A stretch of 64,000 nucleotides of DNA from JACCWP01 sp963801045 (GCA_963801045.1 CAWDDC010000004.1:868001-932000); one strand, 5' to 3'. Counted from the first letter of the stretch, positions 7,864-16,820 are shown. Numbers and translations: made by a program. The notes: generated by a model not told the origin, from the letters alone.

Positions 7864-7957
7864 TCCGGTTTCCCAAGGTCCCTTGGGAAACCCCAGCTTC
7901 CCGCGGGTTGTGACACGGGGGAACCCTCGGTTTCCCGGGTTACCTTGGGAAACCCAG
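7864..7957. repeat. Palindromic repeat family 1, copy C (gene-less)
   Basis: Left palindrome GGTTTCCCAAGG-TC-CCTTGGGAAACC, a central hairpin with a TTGTGACAC core followed by GGGGGAACC, and a right imperfect palindrome GGTTTCCC...GGGAAACC. The order matches copies A, B and D. The 88-bp core aligns with copy D without gaps. No gene is enclosed, so it looks like a solo, non-autonomous copy. It lies between the protease gene and the small membrane protein gene. Confidence 0.85.
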
Positions 7958-7997
7958 CTCACCCCAGCCCACCCCAGCGCACCCCAGCCCACCCGAC
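7958..7997. repeat. Four tandem 10-bp units
   Basis: Units CTCACCCCAG, CCCACCCCAG, CGCACCCCAG and a degenerate CCCACCCGAC directly abut palindrome C. It is a short microsatellite-like array with no coding role seen, and slippage could make it variable between strains. Confidence 0.75.
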
Positions 7998-8028
7998 AAC
8001 CCCGGCGATGGTACGACCGCGACGCCCG

Positions 8029-8081
8029 AGTGGCGCGCCGCGGGCACCGGGCTGGAGGCCGGAGCCACACGACGCGCCACT
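8029..8081. repeat. Palindromic repeat family 2, copy G (gene-less)
   Basis: The 53-bp element has the same length and the same ends (AGTGGCGCG...CGCGCCACT) as copies E and F, which flank nuclease gene 2. The perfect arms extend outward to 13 bp (CCCGAGTGGCGCG). The interior keeps ACCGGGCT and GGCC but is otherwise diverged. It sits 40 nt downstream of the S1 protease gene and may terminate its transcript. Confidence 0.78.
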
Positions 8082-8120
8082 CGGGTGGTGCGATGTGCGG
8101 GGTGGTGCGCTGCTACCGGG

Positions 8121-9218
8121 TCAGTAGACGGACACCCCGTACACGCTCAGCGGCTCGACGACCGGCTGGAAGAACGTCTGGCCACCGAAGGTGCAGTTGC
8201 CGCTGCCGCCGGAGGTCAGGCCCAGCGCGGTGGAGCCGGCGAACAGCGAGCCACCGGAGTCGCCGGGCTCGGCGCAGACGTTGGTCTGGATCAGGCCGTT
8301 GACCTGGCCCTCGGCGTAGTTGACGGTCGCGTTCAGCGCCTGGACGCTGCCGCTGTGCACGCCAGTGGTGCTGCCGCTGCGCCAGACGGTCTGGCCCACC
8401 GACGGGGTGCCGGCACCGGTGATGTCCTGGTACGTGCCGTTGTACAGGTAGACGGCGCCCTGGCCGCCCGCACCCGGGTAGGTCACGATGCCGTAGTCGT
8501 CACCGGGGAAGCTGCCGGTGCCGTTCGTGCCCAGCAGGCTGGTCTGACCGGCGTCGGCGTACCAGTTCGACGCGATGTCGGTGCAGTGCCCGGCGGTCAG
8601 GAAGAAGTCCGTGCTGCCGTTGGTGACGTTGAAGCCGAGCGAGCAGCGGCCGCCGCCCTCGGCGTAGATGGCCTCGCCGCCCGCGAGCTTGGTCGAGAAC
8701 GCGCCGGCCACCTCCTGGACGCGGGTGGCTGCGTCGTAGCGGTCGGCGATCCGCTCGACCCGGGCCTGCTTGGCGGCGGGCACGGTCGAGTCGATGCTGA
8801 CCAGGACGTTGTTGGTGGCGGGGTCGATGCCGAACGAGGTGCCCGGCGTGCTGATCTTGCGGGCCAGCGTCTGGTTGACCGTGCTGAGCCGGCTCATGCT
8901 GTTGTCGACCACGCGGACGACGACGCCGTCGGACCGCAGCGTGCGGGCGTCGGCGGCGGCGGTGGTGCCGACCACCAGGTCGCCTGCCTTGTTCACCCAC
9001 ACCCCGGCGCCGCGGTCGCCCAGGGAGCGCTCGAGCGCCCGGGCGTCGGTCGTTGCGGCCATCTCGCGGTCTGCGCGCGCGGCGGCCGGGTCGGCTGCCG
9101 CTTCACGGCTGTCGGTGGTGGCAGGCGCCGCAGGTGCGACGAGAATGCCCAGCGCGGTACCGGCAGCCGCAGTCGCCGCGATCGCGGCGGTGCGCTGCCT
9201 CAGGCTGAGTCGGCTCAT
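8121..9218 (-). CDS. Secreted S1-family serine protease with propeptide (streptogrisin/alpha-lytic type)
   Basis: A 365-residue pre-pro-protease. Residues 1 to about 33 form a Sec signal peptide (RQRTAAIAATAAAGTALGILVAPAAPA). About 150 residues of propeptide resembling the alpha-lytic protease pro-domain follow (VWVNKAGDLVVGTT, STVPAAKQARVERIADRY). The chymotrypsin-fold domain has the catalytic triad in FFLTAGHC, GDDYGIV and EPGDSGGSLF. Paired cysteines flank the His and Ser regions (RCSLGF/GHC, VCAEPGD/GNCTF), as in extracellular actinobacterial proteases. The protein is expected to be autoprocessed outside the cell for protein digestion. Confidence 0.93.
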   Translation of the reverse strand: MSRLSLRQRTAAIAATAAAGTALGILVAPAAPATTDSREAAADPAAARADREMAATTDARALERSLGDRGAGVWVNKAGDLVVGTTAAADARTLRSDGVVVRVVDNSMSRLSTVNQTLARKISTPGTSFGIDPATNNVLVSIDSTVPAAKQARVERIADRYDAATRVQEVAGAFSTKLAGGEAIYAEGGGRCSLGFNVTNGSTDFFLTAGHCTDIASNWYADAGQTSLLGTNGTGSFPGDDYGIVTYPGAGGQGAVYLYNGTYQDITGAGTPSVGQTVWRSGSTTGVHSGSVQALNATVNYAEGQVNGLIQTNVCAEPGDSGGSLFAGSTALGLTSGGSGNCTFGGQTFFQPVVEPLSVYGVSVY

Positions 9219-9522
9219 GGAAGCTCCCTCTGGTCATGGGGGCGCACGGTGCGTGCTCCCTCCCTGGTCGCTGTCACGTGCGGTCGGCGGCCGCGCACAG
9301 GGGTGGCGTGGGCGACAGAGGATCCCCCGTGACAACTCGTGACGAAATGCCTATCAGGGGTGAAAACGGACACGCAAGGGTCTGCGCCCTTGCACTTCGG
9401 CCCGTACCTGCGGTATGGCCCGGCCGCCACGAGTCCGCCGCAACTCCGGTGCCCGCAGCCATGGCGCAAAGCGGCAAAAGAGCGATAATTCTGGCACTCG
9501 ACACATGTGCGAAGGAGCCGTC
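9219..9522. promoter_or_regulatory. Divergent intergenic region, protease / sugar ABC operon
   Basis: About 300 bp between two divergently read genes. It holds a perfect 7-bp-arm hairpin at 9374-9393 (GCAAGGG/CCCTTGC) and, close to the ngcE-like gene, GATAAT at 9484-9489, which resembles a -10 element 34 nt before the start codon, with no clear -35. No DasR-like or LacI-like palindrome was recognised. No gene is seen in it. Confidence 0.4.
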
Positions 9523-10932
9523 ATGCCCGTGCCCAACCGCTTCACGCGGCGCGCCTTCATCCAGCGCGCCACCCTCGCCAGCCTGGCGGTCGGCGCGCCC
9601 GGGGCCCTGGCTGCCTGCGCCAGCAGCGGCGGGGGCGACGACACCTTCGAGGGCGAGAAGAGCTCGAGCAACCCGTTCGGCGTGCAGGCCGACGCACCGC
9701 TCGACGTGGTGATCTTCAAGGGCGGGTACGGCGACGACTACGCCAAGTTCGACGAGCAGCTCTACAGCGCGCAGTTCCCGGACGCGAAGATCAGCCACGC
9801 CGGCATCACCGACATCAAGCAGCAGCTGCAGCCGCGGTTCAACGCGGGCGATCCGCCGGACGTCGTCGACAACGCCGGCGCCGAGGCGATGCCGCTGTCG
9901 ACGCTGGCCGACACCGACCAGCTCTCCGACCTGAGCGACCTGTTCGCGGCCGACGCCATCGGGTTCGAGGGCAAGACGGTCGAGGAGACGCTGCTGCCGG
10001 TGGCGATCGAGTCGGCGATGTACGACGACGTCCCGATGGTGCTCAACTACGCGCAGGTGGTCTACGGCCTCTGGTACGACAAGGCGCTGTTCGAGAAGCG
10101 GGGCTGGGCACCGGCCGAGACGTGGGACGAGTTCATGGCGCTGTGCGAGGAGATCAAGAAGTCCGGCATGGCGCCGATGTGTCACCAGGGCAAGTACCCG
10201 TACTACATCGAGCAGACCCTGCTCGACCTCGCCGTGAAGCACGGCGGCAACGAGGTCATCTATGCCATCGACTCGCTGGAGCCGGAGGCCTGGATGAACG
10301 AGTCGGTCAAGATGGCCGCCGAGGCGCTGCTCGAGATCAAGTCCAAGGGCTACATGCTCGAGGGCACCGAGGGTCTCGACCACATCCAGTCCCAGACCGC
10401 GTGGAACAAGGGCGAGGCGGCGTTCATCCCCTGCGGGTCGTGGCTGGAGAACGAGCAGAAGCCCGTTGCACCACAGGGATTTGAGACCACTGTGGCGCCG
10501 ACGCCGCTGCTCGACGGCGCGGCCAAGCCGTACGACTGCACACGGATCGAGGCGTCGGAGTCGTACATCGTGCCCTCGCAGGCCAAGAACGTGCCCGGCG
10601 GTCTCGCGTTCCTGCAGATCATGTGCTCGAAGGACGCCGCCGCGAAGTTCACCGAGCTCACCGCCTCGCCGACCGTCGTGATGGGGGCGACCGAGGGCAT
10701 GACGCTCACCCCGGGCGCCGAGTCGGCGACCGCGCTGTCCGAGTCGGGCGGCGACGAGAACTGGAACTACTACTACGACAAGTGGTACACCCCGATGCAG
10801 CCGAAGATCGAGAGTGCCATCGCCGAGCTCGCCGCTGGTCGGCTCACCGCCGACGAGTTCTGCTCGGCGGCGCAGCAGATCGCGGACGAGACGGCGGACG
10901 ACCCGGCCACCAAGCCGCGAACCCGCAGCTGA
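9523..10932 (+). CDS. ngcE: Sugar ABC transporter substrate-binding lipoprotein, NgcE-like
   Basis: Extracytoplasmic solute receptor of 469 residues. The N-terminus has a twin-arginine-like motif RRAFIQR followed by a hydrophobic stretch and lipobox LAAC, so a Tat-exported lipoprotein is likely. NPFGVQADAPLDVVIFKGGYGDDYA and LQPRFNAGDPPDVVDNAGA are typical of the N-acetylglucosamine/chitobiose receptor NgcE and differ from generic maltose-type receptors. The ATG start is fixed by GAAGGAG seven bases upstream; a longer in-frame start was rejected because it lacks an RBS and would bury the signal peptide. Two permease genes follow. The exact substrate is inferred from family resemblance. Confidence 0.88.
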   Translation: MPVPNRFTRRAFIQRATLASLAVGAPGALAACASSGGGDDTFEGEKSSSNPFGVQADAPLDVVIFKGGYGDDYAKFDEQLYSAQFPDAKISHAGITDIKQQLQPRFNAGDPPDVVDNAGAEAMPLSTLADTDQLSDLSDLFAADAIGFEGKTVEETLLPVAIESAMYDDVPMVLNYAQVVYGLWYDKALFEKRGWAPAETWDEFMALCEEIKKSGMAPMCHQGKYPYYIEQTLLDLAVKHGGNEVIYAIDSLEPEAWMNESVKMAAEALLEIKSKGYMLEGTEGLDHIQSQTAWNKGEAAFIPCGSWLENEQKPVAPQGFETTVAPTPLLDGAAKPYDCTRIEASESYIVPSQAKNVPGGLAFLQIMCSKDAAAKFTELTASPTVVMGATEGMTLTPGAESATALSESGGDENWNYYYDKWYTPMQPKIESAIAELAAGRLTADEFCSAAQQIADETADDPATKPRTRS

Positions 10933-10963
10933 CCCGCGGCCGCGGCGCGGGAGAAGGAGTCAG

Positions 10964-11872
10964 ATGCGACACGGCCAGGGCCGCTTCATCGCGGGGTTCC
11001 TGGTGGTGCCGTTGGCGTTGTACGCGCTGTTCGTCATCTCGCCGTTCGCGCAGGCGTTCTACTACTCGCTGACCGACTGGAGCGGGGTGTCCCCGGAGTT
11101 CTCCATGGTCGGGCTGGAGAACTTCCGGACCCTCGCGGACGACTCGGTGTTCCTGCGGGCGCTGCGGAACAACCTCGTGCTGCTGGTCGTGATGCCGGTC
11201 GTGGTCATCGCTCTCGCGCTGCTGTTCGCCTTTCTCCTCAACGTCGGGCAGGCGGGCGCGACGGGTGTGCGGGGGGTCCGCGGCGCAGGCTTCTACAAGC
11301 TGGCGTTCTTCCTGCCGGTGGTGCTGTCCGTGCCGGTGATCGCGGTGATCTGGGGCGTCGTCCTCGATCCCCGGCCGACCGGCCTGGTCAACAGCGTCGT
11401 GGAGAAGCTGGGGATGGGCTCGCCCGGCTGGCTGTCTGATCCCAACCTCGCGCTGTGGTGCGTGGTGTGGGTCCTGGTCTGGAGCGGCGTCGGCTTCTAC
11501 CTGGTGCTGTTCAGCGCGGCCATGTCGTCGATCCCGCGCGAGCTCATCGAGGCGGCCGTGGTCGACGGTGCCGGGCGGGTGGCGACGTTCGTACGTGTCA
11601 CCGTCCCGCTGCTGTGGGACACCGTGCAGACCGCGTGGGTCTACCTCGGCATCCTCGCGCTGGACGCGTACGCGCTGGTCGCCGTGATGACCGTCGGGCC
11701 GGGCGGGCCGGACAACGCCACCCAGGTCATGGCGCTGCAGATCGCCGACAACGGCTTCCGGTTCGGTCGCGCCGGCTACGCGTCCGCGATGGGGGTCGTG
11801 CTGTTCTTCCTGACCCTGGCCGTGGCCGCCGTCATGCTGCGCGCCACCCGGCGCGATCGCATCGAGTACTGA
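10964..11872 (+). CDS. ngcF: Sugar ABC transporter permease, NgcF-like
   Basis: 302-residue inner-membrane permease with about six transmembrane helices, starting FIAGFLVVPLALYALFVISPFAQAFYYSLTDW. The cytoplasmic EAA loop that contacts the ATPase reads LIEAAVVDGAGRVATFVRVTVPLL. The ATG start has GAGAAGGAG upstream. It pairs with the next gene to form the heterodimeric channel. No ATPase gene is in the operon, as in systems that share an MsiK-type ATPase encoded elsewhere. Confidence 0.9.
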   Translation: MRHGQGRFIAGFLVVPLALYALFVISPFAQAFYYSLTDWSGVSPEFSMVGLENFRTLADDSVFLRALRNNLVLLVVMPVVVIALALLFAFLLNVGQAGATGVRGVRGAGFYKLAFFLPVVLSVPVIAVIWGVVLDPRPTGLVNSVVEKLGMGSPGWLSDPNLALWCVVWVLVWSGVGFYLVLFSAAMSSIPRELIEAAVVDGAGRVATFVRVTVPLLWDTVQTAWVYLGILALDAYALVAVMTVGPGGPDNATQVMALQIADNGFRFGRAGYASAMGVVLFFLTLAVAAVMLRATRRDRIEY

Positions 11873-11882
11873 GAGGCGGGCG

Positions 11883-12728
11883 ATGGCTGACACGACGTCC
11901 CGGTCCGCCCGGGGGATCCCGGCACCCAACGTCGTCTCGCACGTGGCGCTGGTCGCCTGGTCGGTGGTCGTGCTGGTGCCGTTCTCGTGGGCAGTCGTGT
12001 CGGCGTTCAAGGACACCGGCGAGATCTTCGGTGATCCCTGGGGCCTGCCGGCGACGCTGCGCTGGAGCAACTTCACCGCGGCCTGGGACCTCGGGGTGGG
12101 CGACTACCTGCTGAACAGCATCGTGGTGGTCGGCTGCGGGGTGGTGCTGACCATGCTGCTCGGGTCGATGGTCGCGTACGTCCTTGCGCGGTACGAGTTC
12201 CGCGGCAACCGGTTCATCTACTACCTGTTCGCGGCCGGGATGATGTTCCCCGTCTTCCTGGCGATCGTCCCGCTGTTCTTCGTGGTGCGGAACCTCGGGA
12301 TGCTGTCCACGTACCAGGGCCTGATCCTGGTCTACACGGCCTACTCGCTGCCGTTCACGGTCTTCTTCATGCACGCGTTCTTCCGGACGCTGCCCACCTC
12401 GGTGGCCGAGGCGGCGGTGATCGACGGGGCCTCGCACACGAGCACGTTCTTCCGGATCATGCTGCCGATGGCCAGGCCCGGCCTGCTGGGTGTGGGGATC
12501 TTCAACGTGCTCGGCCAGTGGAACCAGTTCGTGCTGCCGGCGTTCCTGTCGCCGGAGAAACCCGTGCTCGCGCAGGGCATCGCGACCCTGCTTGCGAGCC
12601 AGCGCTACCGCAACGACTGGGGTCCGATGTTCGCCGCCCTGACCATCGCCATGCTGCCCGTGGTCATCGTCTACCTGGTCTTCTACCGTCAGGTGCAGGC
12701 GGGCCTCACCGCCGGGACGCTCAAGTAG
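11883..12728 (+). CDS. ngcG: Sugar ABC transporter permease, NgcG-like
   Basis: 281-residue second permease of the same importer, MalG/CUT1 type. Helices are visible around VALVAWSVVVLVPFSWAV, LLNSIVVVGCGVVLTMLLG, FIYYLFAAGMMFPVFLAIVPLFF and the C-terminal MFAALTIAMLPVVIVYLVF. The EAA loop is VAEAAVIDGASHTSTFFRIMLPMARPGL. It starts 10 nt after the preceding permease gene with GAGGCGGG upstream, so the two are co-transcribed and probably translationally coupled. Confidence 0.9.
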   Translation: MADTTSRSARGIPAPNVVSHVALVAWSVVVLVPFSWAVVSAFKDTGEIFGDPWGLPATLRWSNFTAAWDLGVGDYLLNSIVVVGCGVVLTMLLGSMVAYVLARYEFRGNRFIYYLFAAGMMFPVFLAIVPLFFVVRNLGMLSTYQGLILVYTAYSLPFTVFFMHAFFRTLPTSVAEAAVIDGASHTSTFFRIMLPMARPGLLGVGIFNVLGQWNQFVLPAFLSPEKPVLAQGIATLLASQRYRNDWGPMFAALTIAMLPVVIVYLVFYRQVQAGLTAGTLK

Positions 12729-12736
12729 GGGGCGAC

Positions 12737-13039
12737 GTGCCGGAGCGGATCCAGCTGCGTCGGACGAAGGGATGGCGCAAGCCTCCCGACGCCGTGGTGG
12801 TCGCCCGCCCGTCCCGGTGGGGCAACCCGTTCCGCATCGGCGACCGGCACCCGCTGCACCGGCGGCCGATGACCCGCGACGAGACCATCGACCTGATCCG
12901 CACCGCGTACGCCGAGCGGCCCGAGTGGGTCGCCGCGGCTCGCGACGCCCTTGCCGGTCGGGACCTCGCGTGCTGGTGCGCGCTCGACGTGCCCTGCCAC
13001 GCCGACGTCCTGCTCGAGGTGGCCAACTCCCGGGACTGA
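12737..13039 (+). CDS. DUF4326 domain protein
   Basis: 100 residues starting from a GTG that follows the permease stop by 8 nt with GTAGGGGG as RBS. The family signature is clear: RIQLRRTKGWRKPPDAVVVARPSRWGNPF near the start and a C-terminal ALAGRDLACWCALDVPCHADVLLEVAN with three conserved cysteines that could bind metal. The function of DUF4326 is not established. The close spacing suggests read-through from the sugar operon, but it has no obvious transport role. Confidence 0.85.
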   Translation: MPERIQLRRTKGWRKPPDAVVVARPSRWGNPFRIGDRHPLHRRPMTRDETIDLIRTAYAERPEWVAAARDALAGRDLACWCALDVPCHADVLLEVANSRD

Positions 13040-13053
13040 CGACCTGGCGTCAG
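13036..13053. terminator. Hairpin between convergent genes
   Basis: CTGACG-N6-CGTCAG spans the stop codon of the DUF4326 gene and the gap before the end of the permease gene on the other strand. A short bidirectional terminator is plausible; there is no U-tract. Confidence 0.4.
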
Positions 13054-14600
13054 CGGACGTGCCGTCCCCGGGGCCGCCCGAGCGCGTGCGAGGCGCCGCT
13101 GCCTGCCATCGCGGGCCGCGGTGCGGCGACCGACGACGCCGCCTCGGTGCGCGCGAGGACGCTGTGCCGGCGTCCGTACAGCAGGTAGAACAGCAGCCCT
13201 GCCACCATCCAGACGCCGAAGTTGCGCCACGTGTCGACGCTGAGGTTGAGGCTCAGCAAGACGGTGGCCGCCGCAGACAGCAGCGGCACCCACGGGTGTG
13301 CCGCCACCCGGAAGCCGCGCTCGAGGTCGGGTTGGCTCCGTCGCAGCACGACCACACCGACCGCGCAGAAGAAGAACGCGAACAGCGCACCGAGCACGAG
13401 CAGCTCGGCGAGCGAGCCGAGGGCAGGGTTGAGCGCCAGCAGGCTGGCGGCGACACCGGCGACCAGGGCCGCCCGCGAGGGTGCCGAGAAGCTGCGGCTG
13501 ACTCGCCCCAGACCCCGCGGCAGCAGCCCGTCGCGGCCCATCGCGAACAGCACCCGGCTCTGTCCGATGAGCACGACGACTATCACCGTCGTGAACGCGA
13601 GCAGGCCGCCGAGGTTGACCGCCGAGACGGCCCAGCCGACGCCGACCGAGGCGAGCGCGTCGGACACCGGTGCACCCGTGCCGAGCTCGTCGTACGGGCG
13701 CAGCCCCACCAGCACGGCCGCCATCGCCACGTAGAGCACGGTCACCAGTCCCAGGCTGATCAGCATCGCCGCGGGGATCGTGCGCCGGGGATCGTGCGCG
13801 TCCTCGGCCGCCGTCGCGATCAGGTCGAAGCCGATGAAGGCGAAGGTGATGACGCTCCCGGCCATCAGGATCCCGAGCAGGCCGAACCGGCTGCTGTCGC
13901 CGATCAACACCTGCAACACCGTGGACGCGGCTCCGCCCGCATCGGCGGCCGGGATCGTCTCCGGCACGAACGGGGAGTAGTTCGCGGTGTCCAGGTGGCG
14001 CGCTCCGACCGCGATGACCAGCACGATGACGGCGACCTTGGCGAGGACCGCCACGGTCAGCACCCGCGCCGAGAGCTTCGTCCCGGTCACGACGAGCGCG
14101 GTCAGCAGCAGCAGCAGGGTCGGGGCGACGAGATTCAGCGTGGAGTCCATCTCCCCGTACTCGACCAGGAGGTCCGGCACCGGCAGGTCGAAGCCCCCGA
14201 TCGTGGCGATGAAGTACGAGGACCATGCCCGCGCGACCAGGGCGGCGGCGATCAGCATCTCCAGGACCAATGCCCAGCCGAGCAGCCAGCCCCAGACCTC
14301 GCCGAAGGCGACGTAGCCGAAGGTGTAGATGCTGCCCGCGGCCGGGATGGTCGAGGACAGCTCCGCGTAGCACAGCGCCGCGGCGAAGCAGACCAGCCCG
14401 GCCACCACGAACGAGACCACCACGGCCGGGCCGGCATTGGTCGCGGCCTGCACGCCCGCCAGCGAGAAGATCCCGGCGCCGATCATCACGCCGAGTCCCA
14501 GCACCACCAGCTGGCCGGTGCCGAACACCGCGGGCAGCCGGTGGCGGGCGTCGCTCACCGAATGGATCGCCAGCTCGGCCGGAAGACGCCGTCTCGCCAT
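13050..14600 (-). CDS. APC-family amino acid permease (cationic amino acid transporter-like)
   Basis: A 516-residue inner-membrane transporter with about 12-13 hydrophobic helices. The first helix carries the APC substrate-site motif (GLGVMIGAGIFSLAGVQAATNAGPAVVVSF), followed by CYAELSSTIPAAGSIYTFGYVAFGEVWGWLLGW, both typical of the CAT/YfnA branch. AFIGFDLIATAAEDAHDPRRTIP is the conserved helix 6 region. The C-terminal hydrophilic tail of about 40 residues is basic. Substrate probably a basic or neutral amino acid; not determinable from sequence. No catabolic genes are adjacent. Confidence 0.9.
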   Translation of the reverse strand: MARRRLPAELAIHSVSDARHRLPAVFGTGQLVVLGLGVMIGAGIFSLAGVQAATNAGPAVVVSFVVAGLVCFAAALCYAELSSTIPAAGSIYTFGYVAFGEVWGWLLGWALVLEMLIAAALVARAWSSYFIATIGGFDLPVPDLLVEYGEMDSTLNLVAPTLLLLLTALVVTGTKLSARVLTVAVLAKVAVIVLVIAVGARHLDTANYSPFVPETIPAADAGGAASTVLQVLIGDSSRFGLLGILMAGSVITFAFIGFDLIATAAEDAHDPRRTIPAAMLISLGLVTVLYVAMAAVLVGLRPYDELGTGAPVSDALASVGVGWAVSAVNLGGLLAFTTVIVVVLIGQSRVLFAMGRDGLLPRGLGRVSRSFSAPSRAALVAGVAASLLALNPALGSLAELLVLGALFAFFFCAVGVVVLRRSQPDLERGFRVAAHPWVPLLSAAATVLLSLNLSVDTWRNFGVWMVAGLLFYLLYGRRHSVLARTEAASSVAAPRPAMAGSGASHALGRPRGRHVR

Positions 14601-14701
14601 GGCTGCACTCCCGCGCGCCGCAATTCGGACATATGGGTGGCGTGAGAGTACCGGCAGTATGGCCCGTCAGCACCACCAGGCCCATCCGTCACTCTCAGTT
14701 G

Positions 14702-16021
14702 TCACCCGAACACCGGCCTCGTGGGTGTCACCCGCTGGCGGTGCACGATCACGTCGAACCACCGCGCCAGGGTGCCGCCGGCGATGAACGAGTCCGGGAC
14801 GCCGGGGAGTCCCCGGGTGCGGACGGGGTCGTGCAGCCAGCGGCGCACCGGTGGCGGGGCGGGCGCCCGCAGGTCCAGGGCGAACTGGTCGAGGCCGACC
14901 CGGCCGAGGGGCCGCTCGAACCAACCCGGTGCGGGCGCGGGCATGGGGGCGGTGTCTCCGGCACCCGTACTCACCCGGCCGTGGTCGAAGGTGAAGCCGA
15001 CCGACAGGTACCGCTGGCCGTACCAGCGGCGCAGGTACGAACCAGCGCTGGCGAATCGCATGACGCCGTCGGGCGGCATGACGATGCGCAGCCGCGGCGC
15101 GTTGGCGGTGTGCGGGCTGGCCGCCCAGTAGGCGATCTTGTCGCCGGTGAAGGTGCGCCACCAACGCAGGTTCCGCGCCGCGTGCGCGTCTCGGTACGCG
15201 AAGCTGTCGCTGTCCGGCAGCGTGTAGTGCTCGTAGAAGGACAGGATCTGCCGGGCGGTGTGGAGCGTCTTCGCGTGCCGCCGGTCCTGGGGGCGGTGCG
15301 GCAGGCCCGCGACCAGCTCGTGCACCCGGTGGGCATGGCGGACGTACCGCTGCTGGTCCGGCTGCTTCTCGAACCACGGGATGTACGCGTACATGTTCGA
15401 GGTGGACGGCCGGATCACCCGCAGGTGGCGCCGCAGCTCGCGCAGTCGCTGCGGAGCGGTCCTCGCGACGTAGTGCTTGACGTCGTCGTACGCCAGGGGC
15501 GGCGTCAGGTAGAACTCGACACCGGCGAACCGCACCTTGTCGGCGTGCCCGGCGTTGTACTCGCGCAACCACCGCAGCGCCTCAGCCACCTCGCCGTACT
15601 GCCACTGGCCACTCATCCGGCTCACCAGTCGGTGCAGGCTCCCGCTGCCGGTGCGGATGTACGTGTCGATGCGGCGCCCCAGCGTCCAGTCCTCCTCCCA
15701 GGCGATCGAGCGGAAGCCCATCCGCTCGACGAGGAGGCGAAGGGTGCGGAGCTTGAGGTCGATCTCCTGCGCGGCACCGTGGGTCGACTCGCCCAGCCCC
15801 ACGATCTCTGCGTCGCCGACCGAGCGACGCAGCGGCCGGAGGTCGCCGAGCGGTGCAGCCGGGTCGACCGTGCTCAGCGGGAGCGCGTGCTCACTGGTCC
15901 ACGCCGTCACCGGTTGCGTGCGCGGGTGGGCGTCGGCGGTGGGCACGCCGGCGACCACCACCAGCGCACTGAGAGCCGGAGCGAGCAGCCGCCACCGGCG
16001 GCTCCGGGTTCGCGGGTTCAT
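14702..16021 (-). CDS. Exported erythromycin esterase-family protein
   Basis: 439 residues. A twin-arginine-like basic start (RTRSRRWRLLAPALSALVVVAGVPTADA) is a signal peptide, so the enzyme is probably secreted. The family motif GLGESTHG lies at 75-82, with H81 as the expected catalytic base, and RSIAWEEDW and VRFAGVEFYL are conserved blocks. Family members include EreA/EreB-type macrolide esterases, but most genomic homologues have unknown substrates. An exported form is atypical of resistance esterases, which act in the cytoplasm. Identification of the fold is good; resistance function is not claimed. Confidence 0.82.
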   Translation of the reverse strand: MNPRTRSRRWRLLAPALSALVVVAGVPTADAHPRTQPVTAWTSEHALPLSTVDPAAPLGDLRPLRRSVGDAEIVGLGESTHGAAQEIDLKLRTLRLLVERMGFRSIAWEEDWTLGRRIDTYIRTGSGSLHRLVSRMSGQWQYGEVAEALRWLREYNAGHADKVRFAGVEFYLTPPLAYDDVKHYVARTAPQRLRELRRHLRVIRPSTSNMYAYIPWFEKQPDQQRYVRHAHRVHELVAGLPHRPQDRRHAKTLHTARQILSFYEHYTLPDSDSFAYRDAHAARNLRWWRTFTGDKIAYWAASPHTANAPRLRIVMPPDGVMRFASAGSYLRRWYGQRYLSVGFTFDHGRVSTGAGDTAPMPAPAPGWFERPLGRVGLDQFALDLRAPAPPPVRRWLHDPVRTRGLPGVPDSFIAGGTLARWFDVIVHRQRVTPTRPVFG

Positions 16022-16055
16022 CTGTTCGTCCTCCTCGATGGGGGGTGCGCGGCGC

Positions 16056-16688
16056 TCAGTCGACGGTGAGCAGGAACTTCTCGTCCTGCGACGTCAGCTC
16101 CCGATCGGGACCACTGGACGGCCGGTAGTACATGCCGACGACGCCGTTGTCGTACGACGTGGCGCTGACCAGCTCCAGTGCACGCTGGTCCCGGATCTGG
16201 TCGAACCAGGCCGAGCCCGGCGAGAACACCGGGTGCGTGAAGAACCGGTACTCGTCGATCAGACCGAGACGTGCCAGCGTCGCCGCGAGGCGCGCGCCAC
16301 CCGCCAAGGTGATGTCGCGGCCTGGCTGCGCCTTGAGGTCGCGGACGAACGCAACGATGTCGTCGTCCGACGTGACGGTGACCGCCTCGGCGTTGTTCCA
16401 CGCCAGCGCGTCGGTGGCCTGACTGGTGGTGAAGACGTACTTCTTGTAGGCGTTCATCTTCCTCGCCATCGCCTTGTTGATCGCCGAGTCGCCGTCCTCG
16501 GTCTCGGCGCCGGGCCAGTAGGCGACCATCTCGTCGTAGGTGGCGGTGCCGACGAGGATCGTGTCGAACGTCTCGTACCCGCGGTCGATGTCGGTGTAGA
16601 CGTCGTCCGGGACACCGGTGAACCAGACACCTGGATCGTCCAGCCGACCGTTGACCGTGGTGTGCATGGCCAGTACGACGTTTCGCAT
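16056..16688 (-). CDS. RibD C-terminal/dihydrofolate reductase-family protein
   Basis: 210 residues with the RibD_C/DHFR-like fold: MRNVVLAMHTTVNGRLDDPG at the start, DTILVGTATYDEMVAYW in the middle, and DITLAGGARLAATLARLGLIDEYRFFTHPV with the NADPH-site glycines. The ATG start has AAGGAGAAC upstream; a longer in-frame start was rejected. Such proteins are NADPH-dependent reductases of uncertain substrate and are common as single genes in actinobacteria. The gene is just upstream of the erythromycin-esterase-like gene on the same strand (34 nt apart), so they may be co-transcribed. Confidence 0.85.
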   Translation of the reverse strand: MRNVVLAMHTTVNGRLDDPGVWFTGVPDDVYTDIDRGYETFDTILVGTATYDEMVAYWPGAETEDGDSAINKAMARKMNAYKKYVFTTSQATDALAWNNAEAVTVTSDDDIVAFVRDLKAQPGRDITLAGGARLAATLARLGLIDEYRFFTHPVFSPGSAWFDQIRDQRALELVSATSYDNGVVGMYYRPSSGPDRELTSQDEKFLLTVD

Positions 16689-16820
16689 GATGTTCTCCTT
16701 CGTAGGTGGGCGGTTGCTGACGTCCGTAACCCTCGGCCGAAGCCGGTTCCGGAACATCCGCCAGGTGGCCAGACCCGACCTGCGGCGGCAGTGTCGTGGT
16801 GACCAAGTCGCTGTGTCGGT

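Noticed and set aside
9374..9393. Riboswitch or attenuator upstream of the sugar ABC operon
   Set aside because: There is only one short hairpin with no alternative structure and it lies about 130 nt from the start codon; it may equally belong to the divergent protease transcript.
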